A stretch of DNA of 64,000 bases from JAKFWF01 sp031374115 (GTDB lineage: Bacteria > Pseudomonadota > Alphaproteobacteria > Rhizobiales > Hyphomicrobiaceae), in assembly GCA_031374115.1 (NCBI GenBank), contig JANMNO010000071.1, forward strand, positions 1-64,000, written 5' to 3'. Shown piece by piece: positions 51,635 through 60,148 of this stretch (the stretch's first letter is position 1; every line of letters begins with the position of its first letter). Both the position numbers and the translations under genes were made by a program. The notes below the pieces were generated by a model that was given only the letters and a program-made list of their open reading frames with translations, was not told where the DNA came from and did not search any database.

Positions 51635-52654
51635 ATGGATTCAACCGTGTTCGCCAAAGTTGTATTTAATCGATCTCAAGCCGCAAACGCAACTTTACTC
51701 GCTGCCGCCTTGTTCGTCATGGCGGCATGCCTACTTCCACTTTCCGCCGAAGCTGCAAAGGTCATGTTCGGCAAGCAAGAGCATTTGGAAAAATTACAGG
51801 ATCTAGAGATCAAAGGGCCAGCTGGCGAGACACTTTACCTTGGCCACAAGTACGCTCACCACTCATTCATCGCCCCCTACATGCTTTCCGACGACGGATA
51901 TATTCTCGGCGTCGTCGGACAAAACCGCTACTTCACACTCGACCCGACACTGATCGAACAATTACAGGCGACCGGCAAGCTGCCAAAACCCTTGCCCCTT
52001 TATGGGATATCGCTTTTCGATTATGCCTTCGGCTATTCCTTATGGATTTTAATCGCGGGCATTGGCGTCGCCATTTATTTCAGCAGGAGCAAGGATGCCA
52101 AGGCGAAGGAGGCGTTGCCTTTCGCCCGCGCCGGTGTGGCTCACGAACAGGCCGGCCAATTCGATTTGGCCATCGCCGAGTACGATCAGGCACTCGCGAT
52201 CGATCCGAAGCTTGCCGGAATTTTATGCCGCCGAGGACACACACATCACAGCCAAGGCGACTACGACCGAGCCGTAGCCGACTATTCGAAAGCCATTTCC
52301 CTTACGCCTAAAGATGCGTCGCCGCTTCTCGGACGCGGGGCTGCCTTCGAAGCTAAATCCATGCTGAAGCAGGCTTTCGACGACTATTCGCGAGCCATCA
52401 GAATCAGCAAGGCGGCGATCGCCTACCATGCGCGCGGCACGGCGCATTTGAGATCCGGCGACTTCGAAGCCGCGATCGCCGATTTCACCGCCGCGATCAA
52501 GAAGGATCAGCTGCTCGTCGCAGCCTACCAGGATCGCGCCGTTGCTTATGGACGCATTGGGCAGCGAGCCAAGGCCGATGCCGATCACCAGCGGGCAGCT
52601 CAGATCGGCGCCCGCCAGCAAATGGGCCAACCTGTGCGCGCCCGTTCAGCATAG
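51635..52654 (+). CDS. membrane-anchored TPR protein
   Basis: A 339-residue protein. It has an N-terminal signal or membrane segment (LLAAALFVMAACLLPLSAEA, about 21-40) and a 90-residue extracytoplasmic part with KYAHHSFIAPYMLSDDGYIL. A transmembrane helix (FGYSLWILIAGIGVAIYF, about 131-148) and about four TPR units from 155 to 330 follow (ALPFARAGVAHEQAGQFDLA, LAGILCRRGHTHHSQGDYDRAVADY). The topology puts the TPR region on the side opposite the first domain. No function is recognised. It is one of several genes in this stretch with no clear operon. Confidence 0.75.
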   Translation: MDSTVFAKVVFNRSQAANATLLAAALFVMAACLLPLSAEAAKVMFGKQEHLEKLQDLEIKGPAGETLYLGHKYAHHSFIAPYMLSDDGYILGVVGQNRYFTLDPTLIEQLQATGKLPKPLPLYGISLFDYAFGYSLWILIAGIGVAIYFSRSKDAKAKEALPFARAGVAHEQAGQFDLAIAEYDQALAIDPKLAGILCRRGHTHHSQGDYDRAVADYSKAISLTPKDASPLLGRGAAFEAKSMLKQAFDDYSRAIRISKAAIAYHARGTAHLRSGDFEAAIADFTAAIKKDQLLVAAYQDRAVAYGRIGQRAKADADHQRAAQIGARQQMGQPVRARSA

Positions 52655-52735
52655 CCCCCATGCGGCGCTGCATCTGTGAGCACTGGGCGGGGTGCTGTTA
52701 GTGTGCTGCAAAATGCAATGCCCAGGGAACTCCAG

Positions 52736-53938
52736 ATGCCAAAAACCAAAACTGCAACCACCGCCAAACCAGCAAGATCGCCAGCTACGAACCCAATGAT
52801 CCGCGTCGCAACCTACGATGGCCCAGGCGCCGATCCGGTCATCCGCGAAGTACCGTGGCCGAAGGTTGGCCACAAGGCTGCCCTGATCAAGATCGGCGCC
52901 TGCGGCGTATGTGGAACGGATCAGCATATCCTCAAGGGTCATTGGCCGAAACCGCTACCTTGGCCATTTACACTCGGCCACGAGCTGGCCGGCGTCATTG
53001 TCGAGCTCGGCTCCGAACTCAAGACCGATCACATGGGCAAGCCGCTGCAGGTCGGCTCGAAACTTATGCTACCGCCGTTGATGCCGTGCGGATTCTGCGA
53101 CTGGTGCAAGCGCTATCCCGAGCAATCCAACAAGTGCCTGACGCCGGTGTATTACGGCCGCTACCTCGGCTTCGACAAGCCACCGCACCTGTGGGGCGGG
53201 TGGGCCGAGTACGTCTACGTCGACTACGAGGAACTTCCCGGCACCAAGATCTACAAGCTTCCCGACGATATGAGTTTGCTGCTGGGTTCGCTGTCCGAAC
53301 CGTTGACATCATGCATCCGCGGGTTCAACCGCGCGATCAAGGCGGGTGGCTTCAAGTGGGGCGACACGGTCGTCATTCAGGGCACCGGACCGATCGGCAT
53401 CCTGGCCATTGCCGCCGCCCAGGAGATGGGTGCCGGACGGGTCATCGCAGTCGGCGCGCCGGAAACACCACGACTTGCACTCGCGCGTGATTTCGGCGCC
53501 GAGGCGACCGTCGATATCGAAGTGCACAAGACAGCTGAGGATCGGATCAAGGCGGTGCGCGACATCGTCGGCGGTTATGGCGCCGATCTCGTGATGGATT
53601 GCTCCGGCCATCCGACGGCTGGACCCGAGGGCATCGAGTTCCTGCGCGATGGCGGCACCTACGTCGAGATGGGCCAGTTCACAGATGCCGGCTCAATCAT
53701 GACGTCATGGCACCGCATCTGTACCAAGGATCTGAACGTTCTCGGGTCCTGGGCGTTCACCGCCAACGATTTGGCGCTCGGCGTCGAGATGCTCTATAAG
53801 GCGCGAGACAAATATCCCTGGCGCAAGATGCAGACGCTGTATCCGTTCAGCGAGGATGGCGTGAAGCGCGCCGTCGCCGACGCGATGGCGATGAAGACCG
53901 TGAAGTCGACCATCATCCCCTTCGAGGAAATGATTTAG
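52736..53938 (+). CDS. zinc-dependent alcohol dehydrogenase family protein
   Basis: A 400-residue MDR-family dehydrogenase from ATG 52736, preceded by AGGGA; ATG 52718 is possible. It has an unusual Lys/Thr/Ala-rich lead of 20 residues, then the catalytic zinc motif GACGVCGTDQH and GHELAGVI. The structural zinc cysteines are PCGFCDWCKRYPEQSNKC, with spacing wider than usual. The NAD fold is GDTVVIQGTGPIGILAIAAA. The substrate group is threonine/sorbitol-dehydrogenase-like; a sugar alcohol or aliphatic alcohol cannot be separated by eye. The next gene is a TRAP binding protein after 50 bases. Confidence 0.88.
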   Translation: MPKTKTATTAKPARSPATNPMIRVATYDGPGADPVIREVPWPKVGHKAALIKIGACGVCGTDQHILKGHWPKPLPWPFTLGHELAGVIVELGSELKTDHMGKPLQVGSKLMLPPLMPCGFCDWCKRYPEQSNKCLTPVYYGRYLGFDKPPHLWGGWAEYVYVDYEELPGTKIYKLPDDMSLLLGSLSEPLTSCIRGFNRAIKAGGFKWGDTVVIQGTGPIGILAIAAAQEMGAGRVIAVGAPETPRLALARDFGAEATVDIEVHKTAEDRIKAVRDIVGGYGADLVMDCSGHPTAGPEGIEFLRDGGTYVEMGQFTDAGSIMTSWHRICTKDLNVLGSWAFTANDLALGVEMLYKARDKYPWRKMQTLYPFSEDGVKRAVADAMAMKTVKSTIIPFEEMI

Positions 53939-53988
53939 CTGACGCCAGCTTTATGGCCTGTGATAAAACGACGTCAGCGGAGCCAGCG

Positions 53989-55080
53989 ATGAAACGTCGA
54001 GATGTGTTGAAGGGCGGCGCTGCAGCCGGCATCGGCGTAGGTGCGGTCGCAATGCCGGCAATCGCGCAGTCGATGCCGCAAATCAACTGGCGGCTCACGT
54101 CGAGTTTTCCGAAATCGCTGGATACGATCTTCGGTACCGCAGTGACCTTCGCCAAGGCGATCAGCGACGCGACCGACGGGCGCTTCCAGATCCAGACATT
54201 CGCCGGCGGCGAGTTGATTCCACCCCTGCAGGCGCTCGATGCCGTGCAGACGGGTGCAATCGATTGCGCGCAAACACCCACCTATTTTTACTATGGCAAG
54301 GACCCCACGCTGGCGATCGGCACCGGCTTGCCGTTCGGCATCAACGCGCGGCTGCAGAACGCCTGGTGGACGTTTGGCGGTGGCGGCGATCTCGTCAATC
54401 AGGCACTCGCCCGGTTCAACGTCATCGGCATTCCGATGGGCAACTCAGGCTGCCAGATGGGCGGCTGGTTTCGCCGCGAGATCAACTCGGTCGAGGACTT
54501 GAAAGGTCTGAAATTTCGCATCGGTGGTATTGGTGGGCAGGTGCTTGCTCGATTGGGCGTCGTGCCACAACAGATTGCCGGCGCCGATGTCTATCCGGCG
54601 CTCGAACGCGGTACCATCGATGCAGCCGAATTCGTCGGCCCCTACGATGATGAGAAACTCGGTCTGCAGCGCGTGGCGAAGTACTACTACTATCCAGGCT
54701 TTTGGGAGGGCGGCGCCATGCTGCACCTCGTCATAAATCAGGAGCAATGGGCGAAGTTGCCCAAGCACTATCAGGCGATCGTGCGGCAGGCCGCCGAGTA
54801 CGCCAACAACTGGATGTTGGCGAAATACGATGCGGTCAATGCACCGGCCTTGAAGCGTCTGATCGCCGGCGGCACGATTTTGAAGCCGTTTCCTATCCCC
54901 GTGCTGGACGCCGCTTGGGAGGCAGCAAACACACTATATGCCGAGTTATCTGCCAAGGACCCACTCTTCAAGGCAGCCTATGACTCGTTGGTCGCTTTCC
55001 GGGGCGAACAGTATCTGTGGTGGCAAGTCGGTGAGCATTTCTTCGACGGCTATCAGATCGCCCAACGCAACAAGCGATGA
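53989..55080 (+). CDS. TRAP transporter substrate-binding protein (DctP/TakP-like)
   Basis: A 363-residue precursor from ATG 53989. The twin-arginine leader is MKRRDVLKGGAAAGIGVGA, cleaved near AIAQS. The binding protein has family features: WRLTSSFPKSLDTIFGTA, GLKFRIGGIGGQVLARLG (the arginine contacting the carboxylate), and YYYYPGFWEGGAMLHLVIN. It resembles the TakP alpha-keto-acid group. No dctQ/dctM permease genes are next to it, since the next gene runs the other way. The partner must be elsewhere or lost. An alcohol dehydrogenase immediately upstream hints at a linked substrate. Confidence 0.88.
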   Translation: MKRRDVLKGGAAAGIGVGAVAMPAIAQSMPQINWRLTSSFPKSLDTIFGTAVTFAKAISDATDGRFQIQTFAGGELIPPLQALDAVQTGAIDCAQTPTYFYYGKDPTLAIGTGLPFGINARLQNAWWTFGGGGDLVNQALARFNVIGIPMGNSGCQMGGWFRREINSVEDLKGLKFRIGGIGGQVLARLGVVPQQIAGADVYPALERGTIDAAEFVGPYDDEKLGLQRVAKYYYYPGFWEGGAMLHLVINQEQWAKLPKHYQAIVRQAAEYANNWMLAKYDAVNAPALKRLIAGGTILKPFPIPVLDAAWEAANTLYAELSAKDPLFKAAYDSLVAFRGEQYLWWQVGEHFFDGYQIAQRNKR

Positions 55081-55169
55081 AAATGAAACGGCGCGCTCCG
55101 ATGGCTGGAACGCACCGCTTCTTGACCTACACCAGGCTCTTCAGCCCAGATTTCATAACTGCGCCGGGG

Positions 55170-55958
55170 CTAAGTCTCGATATCACCGCCGCCACTGCCC
55201 CAGTCGCTGCCACCATCATCATGGACAGCGTCTTCGGTACCAGGAGTACCTTGATCGTTGCTGGATGCATCCTGATAGGACGGCTCGTTCGAGGACGAGT
55301 AGGTACCGCCTTGATCGTTGCTGCTTGCATCCTGATAACTCGGCTCCGAACCGGCACTGCCGGACGTATTTTGAGTTCCGCTTTCGCTATTGCCACGCAT
55401 CATGTTGCCGATCGCACCGGCGACCAGCATGCCGCCCGCGACGCCCGCTGCGGTCGTCATCGCGGACTTCATGAACCCGCCGCCTTGGGCTGCCTGCGGT
55501 TGCTGCATTGGCGATTGACTGAAGCCACCCTGTTGCGGCGCCTGATTGGACCAACGTTGCGGCGCTGAAGGAGCGCCATCGAAGCCACCGGCACGGCGGC
55601 CGGCAGATGGAACGCTCGATCCCCAAGGAGAAGATGCTTGAGGGGCGGGCGCTGGCTTCGAACCACCAAACAGGCCGCCAAGGAAACTACCGCCAGAAGA
55701 TGAAGCATTCTTGCGCGACGCATCCAACTCGGCCGCCATCTGGTTCACCTGATCCTCTAGATCACGAAGCCGCTCATCGGCCTGCTGCAGAGCTTGTTCC
55801 TGCACAAGCACCGACTGCACGAGCATGTATGCCGAATCTGGAATTTGCCGCACCGACGAATTGATGAAAGTCTCCGCCTCCCGATCCTTTTCGATCGTGC
55901 CTACCGAGCGCATGCGCTCGAAGACGCCGCTGATCAAGTCGCGCTCTTCTGGGGACAT
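55170..55958 (-). CDS. DUF2076 domain-containing protein
   Basis: A 262-residue protein from ATG 55958, preceded by a near-perfect GGAGGGAG. The first 85 residues are helical (EERDLISGVFERMRSVG ... QADERLRDLEDQVNQMAAEL), matching DUF2076. A Gly/Ser/Pro-rich low-complexity region with GGSFLGGLFGG follows, then the hydrophobic AGVAGGMLVAGAIGNMM near 190-206. The tail is acidic and Ser-rich with a 20-residue tandem repeat (EPSYQDASSNDQG twice). Function unknown; such proteins look envelope- or periplasm-linked. It converges on the TRAP binding gene. Confidence 0.8.
   Translation of the reverse strand: MSPEERDLISGVFERMRSVGTIEKDREAETFINSSVRQIPDSAYMLVQSVLVQEQALQQADERLRDLEDQVNQMAAELDASRKNASSSGGSFLGGLFGGSKPAPAPQASSPWGSSVPSAGRRAGGFDGAPSAPQRWSNQAPQQGGFSQSPMQQPQAAQGGGFMKSAMTTAAGVAGGMLVAGAIGNMMRGNSESGTQNTSGSAGSEPSYQDASSNDQGGTYSSSNEPSYQDASSNDQGTPGTEDAVHDDGGSDWGSGGGDIET
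55251..55346. repeat. imperfect 60-base tandem repeat inside the DUF2076 gene
   Basis: The 36-base unit starting ttgatcgttgct at 55251 recurs at 55311 with few changes, in frame, giving two copies of the SYQDASSNDQG block in the acidic tail. The period is 60 bases, i.e. 20 codons. The number of copies may differ between strains. Confidence 0.75.
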
Positions 55959-56096
55959 TCGAATTCTCCCTCCGTGGGATGGGTTAGTGCCTAGCGTTTC
56001 AACATGTAAGCGTTGCCGCCGCACTTGCAAGTGTGAGCTAACAACGGTGTGTGCCGGCTAACTAGCACCTTACAGCACAATGAAACATCCAAACTT

Positions 56097-56342
56097 CTAA
56101 CGTTTGTGACCGTCATCTCCGGCCTGCGGATAGCGCCCGGTGTCCAACAGCCGAAGCACATATTCGTCATAGGTGAGGTTTGCAGCTTCCGCCCGAGCCA
56201 GCCGGAACCGCATGATCTCTGTTGTTGGGGGCGCGAAAGCTTTCTTTCGGGCTTGCGTCCAGGCCCATTTGACGAACAGTAACTTACCCGGTGGCTCGTC
56301 GTCCTCGTCGAGCGGAGGTCCACCATTATGGCCAATGATCAT
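56097..56342 (-). CDS. small conserved protein of the HNGGPPLDE type
   Basis: An 81-residue protein beginning MIIGHNGGPPLDEDDE, an N-terminal signature I recognise from many uncharacterised small alphaproteobacterial proteins. The middle is basic and aromatic (VKWAWTQARKKAF), and the C-terminal half is helical (EIMRFRLARAEAANLTYDEY). There is no membrane segment. It is divergent from the XRE-cupin regulator with a 57-base gap, so the two may share control. Function unknown. Confidence 0.8.
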   Translation of the reverse strand: MIIGHNGGPPLDEDDEPPGKLLFVKWAWTQARKKAFAPPTTEIMRFRLARAEAANLTYDEYVLRLLDTGRYPQAGDDGHKR

Positions 56343-56399
56343 TTAGTCCGGTCTCGCTTTTCGCTTGCTCCTGGCCAAAATATCCATGAAACTGGAGTT

Positions 56400-56966
56400 A
56401 TGTCCACTATCCTGTCAGACCCGACGTCGATGATCGCCGCGCGAATTAAGGCCGAGCGTGAAGCGCGCGGCTGGTCGCTCGCCCATGTGGCCGACCGCTC
56501 CGGGGTCTCGCGGGCTATGATCAGCAAAGTAGAGCGCGGCGAATCGAGCCCGACTGCCGCTCTCCTGGGCCGCTTGAGCGGGGCGTTCGGGCTGACGATG
56601 TCGACGCTGCTCGCGCGCGCCGAGGGCGACGGCAGCCGCATTTCCCGGGCTCGCGACCAGCACCAATGGGCGGATCCCGAAACCAAGTACGTGCGCCGCT
56701 CGCTGTCTCCACGTCCCGGTGGACCTCTCGATCTGGTACAGGTCTACCTGCCGCCGGGGGCATCGGTGAGCTATCCCGCTTCCAACTATACGTTCACCCG
56801 ACAGCAGGTCTGGGTTCAGCATGGCCATCTAACGTTTGTCGAGGGTCACGAGACGCATGAATTGGCAGCCGGCGACTGCCTTGAGCTTGGCGTTCCGGCC
56901 GATTGCACTTTTGCCAATCGAAGCAGCGCAGCGTGCCGTTATGTAGTTGCAGTTGCTTTAAGATAA
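56400..56966 (+). CDS. XRE-family transcriptional regulator with cupin domain
   Basis: About 188 residues from ATG 56400; an upstream ATG at 56328 would overlap the divergent gene. The N-terminal helix-turn-helix spans about 12-66 (ERGWSLAHVADRSGVS-like, with ISKVERGESSPTAALLGRLS). The C-terminal cupin (about 95-185) has VYLPPGASVSYPA, QQVWVQHGHLTFVEG and LAAGDCLELGVPADC. Ligand-responsive repressors of this type (PuuR-like) control amine or amino-acid genes. The target is unknown; the divergent small gene is the nearest candidate. Confidence 0.85.
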   Translation: MSTILSDPTSMIAARIKAEREARGWSLAHVADRSGVSRAMISKVERGESSPTAALLGRLSGAFGLTMSTLLARAEGDGSRISRARDQHQWADPETKYVRRSLSPRPGGPLDLVQVYLPPGASVSYPASNYTFTRQQVWVQHGHLTFVEGHETHELAAGDCLELGVPADCTFANRSSAACRYVVAVALR

Positions 56967-57037
56967 GCCGTTAGGCTGTTACTGACGAATTCCTGCGAAA
57001 CTATCGTTGGTCATACGACAAACGATCGAAGTTGCAC

Positions 57038-57469
57038 ATGCCGTTTTACAACAACAGCAATCGGCCTTGGGCAATTACCTACCCAAGCGATGACCGGTCG
57101 AACGGCGTTCTTCGTGTCGGACAACAGCGATTGGCGCTCACCGGCGTTCGATCGATTTCCCGGTGTGCCTCGCAGGAAAGAGACTTCCTCGGCAGTCTTC
57201 TAAATTACTCCGTGTACCTGAGCGTTGCCGCCATCTTCCTGGTCTTGGTCGTGCAAGCCGGCTGGCGCGAGCGGTTTCTATTGGGGACGGTGTTCTTCGC
57301 AATCGTGGGTGTGACCAGTTTGATCGATATCGGGCTTGCCAGCCGGCTCCGCCTTTACCGATTGACGATCGAGATGATTGACGGGCGGATAATCGAATTT
57401 ACCACCGCAGACGCTGCCGAAGCCGATCGGCTCACCGCAGCCTTGGCGACGGTCGTCGCCACTCGCTGA
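57038..57469 (+). CDS. small membrane protein (DUF6232-like)
   Basis: A 143-residue protein from ATG 57038 (MPFYNNSNRPWAITYPSDDR). A soluble N-terminal part of about 50 residues is followed by two hydrophobic helices (YSVYLSVAAIFLVLVVQAG and FLLGTVFFAIVGVTSLIDIG, about 57-97). A C-terminal beta-like region then reads RLYRLTIEMIDGRIIEFTTADA. That layout resembles the DUF6232 group, which I can only suggest. The gene lies between the XRE regulator and gltX, both in the same direction. Confidence 0.65.
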   Translation: MPFYNNSNRPWAITYPSDDRSNGVLRVGQQRLALTGVRSISRCASQERDFLGSLLNYSVYLSVAAIFLVLVVQAGWRERFLLGTVFFAIVGVTSLIDIGLASRLRLYRLTIEMIDGRIIEFTTADAAEADRLTAALATVVATR

Positions 57470-57537
57470 TCCTTGATGTTTCGCGTTCACCCATTAGTCG
57501 TGCTAACGAGGCGCCGCGCCAACCCATCGAGGTTTTC

Positions 57538-58920
57538 ATGACGTCCGTATCGAAGCCTATTGTTCGCTTCGCACCAAGCCCAACCGGGCGGCTCCACATC
57601 GGCAATATCCGCACCGCTGTTTTGAATTGGCTGTTGGCAGCCAAGCACGGTGGGCAGTTCATCTTGCGTTTTGATGATACCGATGCCGAGCGTTCGAAAG
57701 CGGCGCACGTCGAGGCGATCCGGCGTGATCTAACGTGGCTCGGCCTGACGTGGGACCGCGAAGAGCGGCAGTCGCTGCGTTCTGCCCGCTATGCCGACAT
57801 AGCCGAACAGTTGAAGGCATCCGGGCATCTCTATCCCTGCTATGAAGCCGAAGACGAACTCGATCGCCGCCGGAAGCGCCAGCTCGCCCGTGGCCTGCCG
57901 CCGACCTACGATCGGGCGAGCCTTCGATTGACCGCCGATGAGCGCACGACCCTCGAAGCGCAGGACCGGGAGCCGCATTGGCGGTTTCGGCTGAGCAACA
58001 CTGACAACCGCGATCCGCTGGCACCGGTGCCCACGCTCGTCACCTGGCCGGACCTCGTCCGCGGCGATCAGTCGGTCGACGTAGGCTCGTTATCCGACCC
58101 TGTTCTGATCCGCGCAGACGGCACCTGCCTCTACACGTTCACGAGCGTCGTAGACGATTGGGATTTCGGCATCACGCACATCGTTCGCGGTGAGGACCAC
58201 GTCACCAACACCGGCGTCCAGATCCAGATTTTTCAGGCGCTTGGAGCAACAGTTCCCGCGTTCGCCCACCACAGTTTACTAGTCGGGCGCGATGGGCAAA
58301 CCTTATCCAAACGCTTGGGCTCGCTTTCGATCGAAGGGATGCGCGATGATGGCATCGAACCGATGGCCGTCGCTTGTCACGCAGCGCTGGTCGGCACCTC
58401 GGACGCAATCGAAATCTATCCGACATTGCAAGCGCTCTCCGTGCCTTTCAGTTTATCGAAGATCTCTCGTGCTCCCGGCCGGTTCGACACCGACGACCTC
58501 GTCGCACTCAACGCTAAACTTCTGCACGGCTTAAGCTTTGCCGAAGTCGAGGCGCGTCTTATTGAACTGGGCGTTGGCGGCGGCGAACCTTTCTGGCACG
58601 CCGTGCGCGGAAACATCCGCCGGCTGTCCGATACGATACAATGGTGGCAGGTCGTGTCCGGCTCCATCGCACCAATCATCGAGAACGGCGATTTCTGTGC
58701 GATCGCGGCTGGCGCATTGCCGGCTGAACCTTGGAGTGAAAAAACCTGGGACGAATGGACAGCAGCCGTCAAAACGCTGTCGGGGGCCAAGGGCCGGGCA
58801 TTGTTTCATCCTATCCGTCTAGCGCTTACCGGTCGGGACGCTGGTCCCGAATTGAAGGTGTTGCTGCCTTTGATGGGCCGCACACGCGTCGAACATCGCC
58901 TCCGCGGGCAGTTAGCATAA
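57538..58920 (+). CDS. gltX: glutamate--tRNA ligase
   Basis: A 460-residue class I aminoacyl-tRNA synthetase. The HIGH motif is FAPSPTGRLHIGNIRTA (9-25), with RFDDTDAERSK following. The KMSKS-type loop is TLSKRLGS near 253-260. The C-terminal anticodon domain is helical. It charges tRNA-Glu and, in many alphaproteobacteria, a second paralogue exists for the tRNA-Gln transamidation route. Whether this is the main or the second copy cannot be decided here. The 239 bases after it contain only the cold-shock gene's leader. Confidence 0.92.
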   Translation: MTSVSKPIVRFAPSPTGRLHIGNIRTAVLNWLLAAKHGGQFILRFDDTDAERSKAAHVEAIRRDLTWLGLTWDREERQSLRSARYADIAEQLKASGHLYPCYEAEDELDRRRKRQLARGLPPTYDRASLRLTADERTTLEAQDREPHWRFRLSNTDNRDPLAPVPTLVTWPDLVRGDQSVDVGSLSDPVLIRADGTCLYTFTSVVDDWDFGITHIVRGEDHVTNTGVQIQIFQALGATVPAFAHHSLLVGRDGQTLSKRLGSLSIEGMRDDGIEPMAVACHAALVGTSDAIEIYPTLQALSVPFSLSKISRAPGRFDTDDLVALNAKLLHGLSFAEVEARLIELGVGGGEPFWHAVRGNIRRLSDTIQWWQVVSGSIAPIIENGDFCAIAAGALPAEPWSEKTWDEWTAAVKTLSGAKGRALFHPIRLALTGRDAGPELKVLLPLMGRTRVEHRLRGQLA

Positions 58921-59159
58921 GGGTTGCCGTTAGCATTCTCGCCGAACATGCCTTGCATTTGCCGCATCACCGGTTCATGTAGAAGCGCCGGCATCTGTCA
59001 AACTGATAGTTGCCCTCATAGAACCTCGGCTGAATGACTGGCGACCTGACTGGCTGCTTCTTGTCTTTTCCGAACTCTAGAGATCTAAGGGGATCGAAGC
59101 GTGCGGTCCACACTGGCTAATTCATCACGCATCTTGACGACGGAAAAGGACTAGCATCT
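58921..59159. other. long leader upstream of the cold-shock gene
   Basis: About 240 bases without a coding frame. The end carries a good ribosome site (AAAAGGA nine bases before the ATG). Cold-shock genes often have long structured 5' untranslated regions, and this stretch could be one. I see no confident promoter or stable fold by eye. Confidence 0.35.
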
Positions 59160-59375
59160 ATGGCTCGCATCACCGGCACGGTAAAATTCTTCAATGGCGC
59201 CAAAGGCTTCGGCTTCATCCAGCCAGCTGACGGTTCCAAGGACGTTTTCGTGCATGCCACCGCTCTCGAGCGCGCCGGCATCCGCAGCTTGAACGAAGGC
59301 GACAAGGTTTCCTTCGAGCTCGAAGATGACCGTAAGGGTCGCGGCAAGCAGGCAGGCTCGATCGAACTCGCCTGA
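59160..59375 (+). CDS. cold-shock protein (CspA family)
   Basis: A 71-residue OB-fold protein beginning MARITGTVKFFNGAKGFGFI. The RNA-binding motifs are KGFGFIQP (RNP1) and DVFVHATAL (RNP2). It acts as a single-strand nucleic-acid chaperone. It is monocistronic, with a long leader upstream and a strong terminator 25 bases downstream. Confidence 0.95.
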   Translation: MARITGTVKFFNGAKGFGFIQPADGSKDVFVHATALERAGIRSLNEGDKVSFELEDDRKGRGKQAGSIELA

Positions 59376-59399
59376 GCGACACGTTCGATCTTACTGGAG

Positions 59400-59431
59400 A
59401 CGCCGCATCGGTCCCCGGTGCGGCGTTTTTC
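59400..59431 (+). terminator. intrinsic terminator after the cold-shock gene
   Basis: ACGCCGCA and TGCGGCGT arms form an eight-base GC-rich stem around an 11-base loop, followed by TTTTT. It lies 25 bases beyond the stop codon. Confidence 0.88.
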
Positions 59432-59539
59432 GTTGTCGGGTAGAAGTATGCTGGATTTTATGAAGGTTTTACATGATAGGCCCGATCAAGAGGTATTGTT
59501 AAGGGAGGCACTTGCCGAACAACCTTTGGAGTTTCATCT

Positions 59540-60085
59540 ATGGGAGATACGCAACCAAGCAACCAGGGGTCGCCCGTGAGCTTAAGCAAATCTCGTCGAA
59601 AGATTTTTCAGGCCGCAACATTTCTAGGATGCGCAATCGCTTTGGGTTCGGCATCGCCCCTCTTGGCACAGCGGGCCGATGCACCGTTCGCGGGACTTAA
59701 CGGTGCTTGGTCGGGCAGCGGACAGGTTCGTTTGGAAGGCGGAAAAACTGAACGCATCAGCTGCCGCGCTTATTATACACCGCGCGATTCAGGTGCCGGC
59801 GTGAGCATCGCTCTACGGTGCGCCTCCACCAGTTTCTCAATCAACCTGCGTTCGACGGTAGCTTCCAATAACGGCCGTGTGACGGGAGACTGGGAAGAGA
59901 CGAATTTTGGCGCGTCAGGCAATTTGACGGGCCGCGCCTCGCCGGGAAATCTAGCGGTCGCGATCAATGGCGGCGGATTGAACGGTTCGATGTCGGTGTC
60001 GTTCGGCGGTTCAAGGCAGCAAGTTTCGATCAATACCAGCGGGTCGGCCGCCTTGCGTGGCGTCTCGGTTAGCCTATCGAAGTGA
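59540..60085 (+). CDS. secreted glycine/serine-rich protein, unknown function
   Basis: A 181-residue precursor (ATG 59540); GTG 59576, preceded by AGGGG, is an alternative start. A Sec signal peptide with a basic start (SKSRRKIFQAATFLGCAIAL) ends near LLAQRA. The mature region is beta-rich: LNGAWSGSGQVRLEGGKTER, CRAYYTPR, SIALRCAST, GRVTGDWEETNFGASG. It contains two cysteines that may pair. The pattern of WSGSGxxxL and C..Y suggests a small beta-barrel seen in alphaproteobacterial periplasmic proteins. I do not know its function. Confidence 0.75.
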   Translation: MGDTQPSNQGSPVSLSKSRRKIFQAATFLGCAIALGSASPLLAQRADAPFAGLNGAWSGSGQVRLEGGKTERISCRAYYTPRDSGAGVSIALRCASTSFSINLRSTVASNNGRVTGDWEETNFGASGNLTGRASPGNLAVAINGGGLNGSMSVSFGGSRQQVSINTSGSAALRGVSVSLSK

Positions 60086-60091
60086 GGATTC

Positions 60092-60140
60092 GGCTCGGCC
60101 GCAGGCCCGGCGGGCGGCTCCGGCAGTGGGTCGCCGAGCC
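60092..60140. terminator. possible bidirectional terminator between converging genes
   Basis: GGCTCGGC and GCCGAGCC arms (8 bp) surround a GC-rich 33-base loop that may fold further. On the plus strand it is followed by CAAAAAG, i.e. a short T-run would exist only on the minus strand before the hairpin. It sits between the secreted protein gene and the converging SDR. Confidence 0.4.
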
Positions 60141-60148
60141 CAAAAAGT

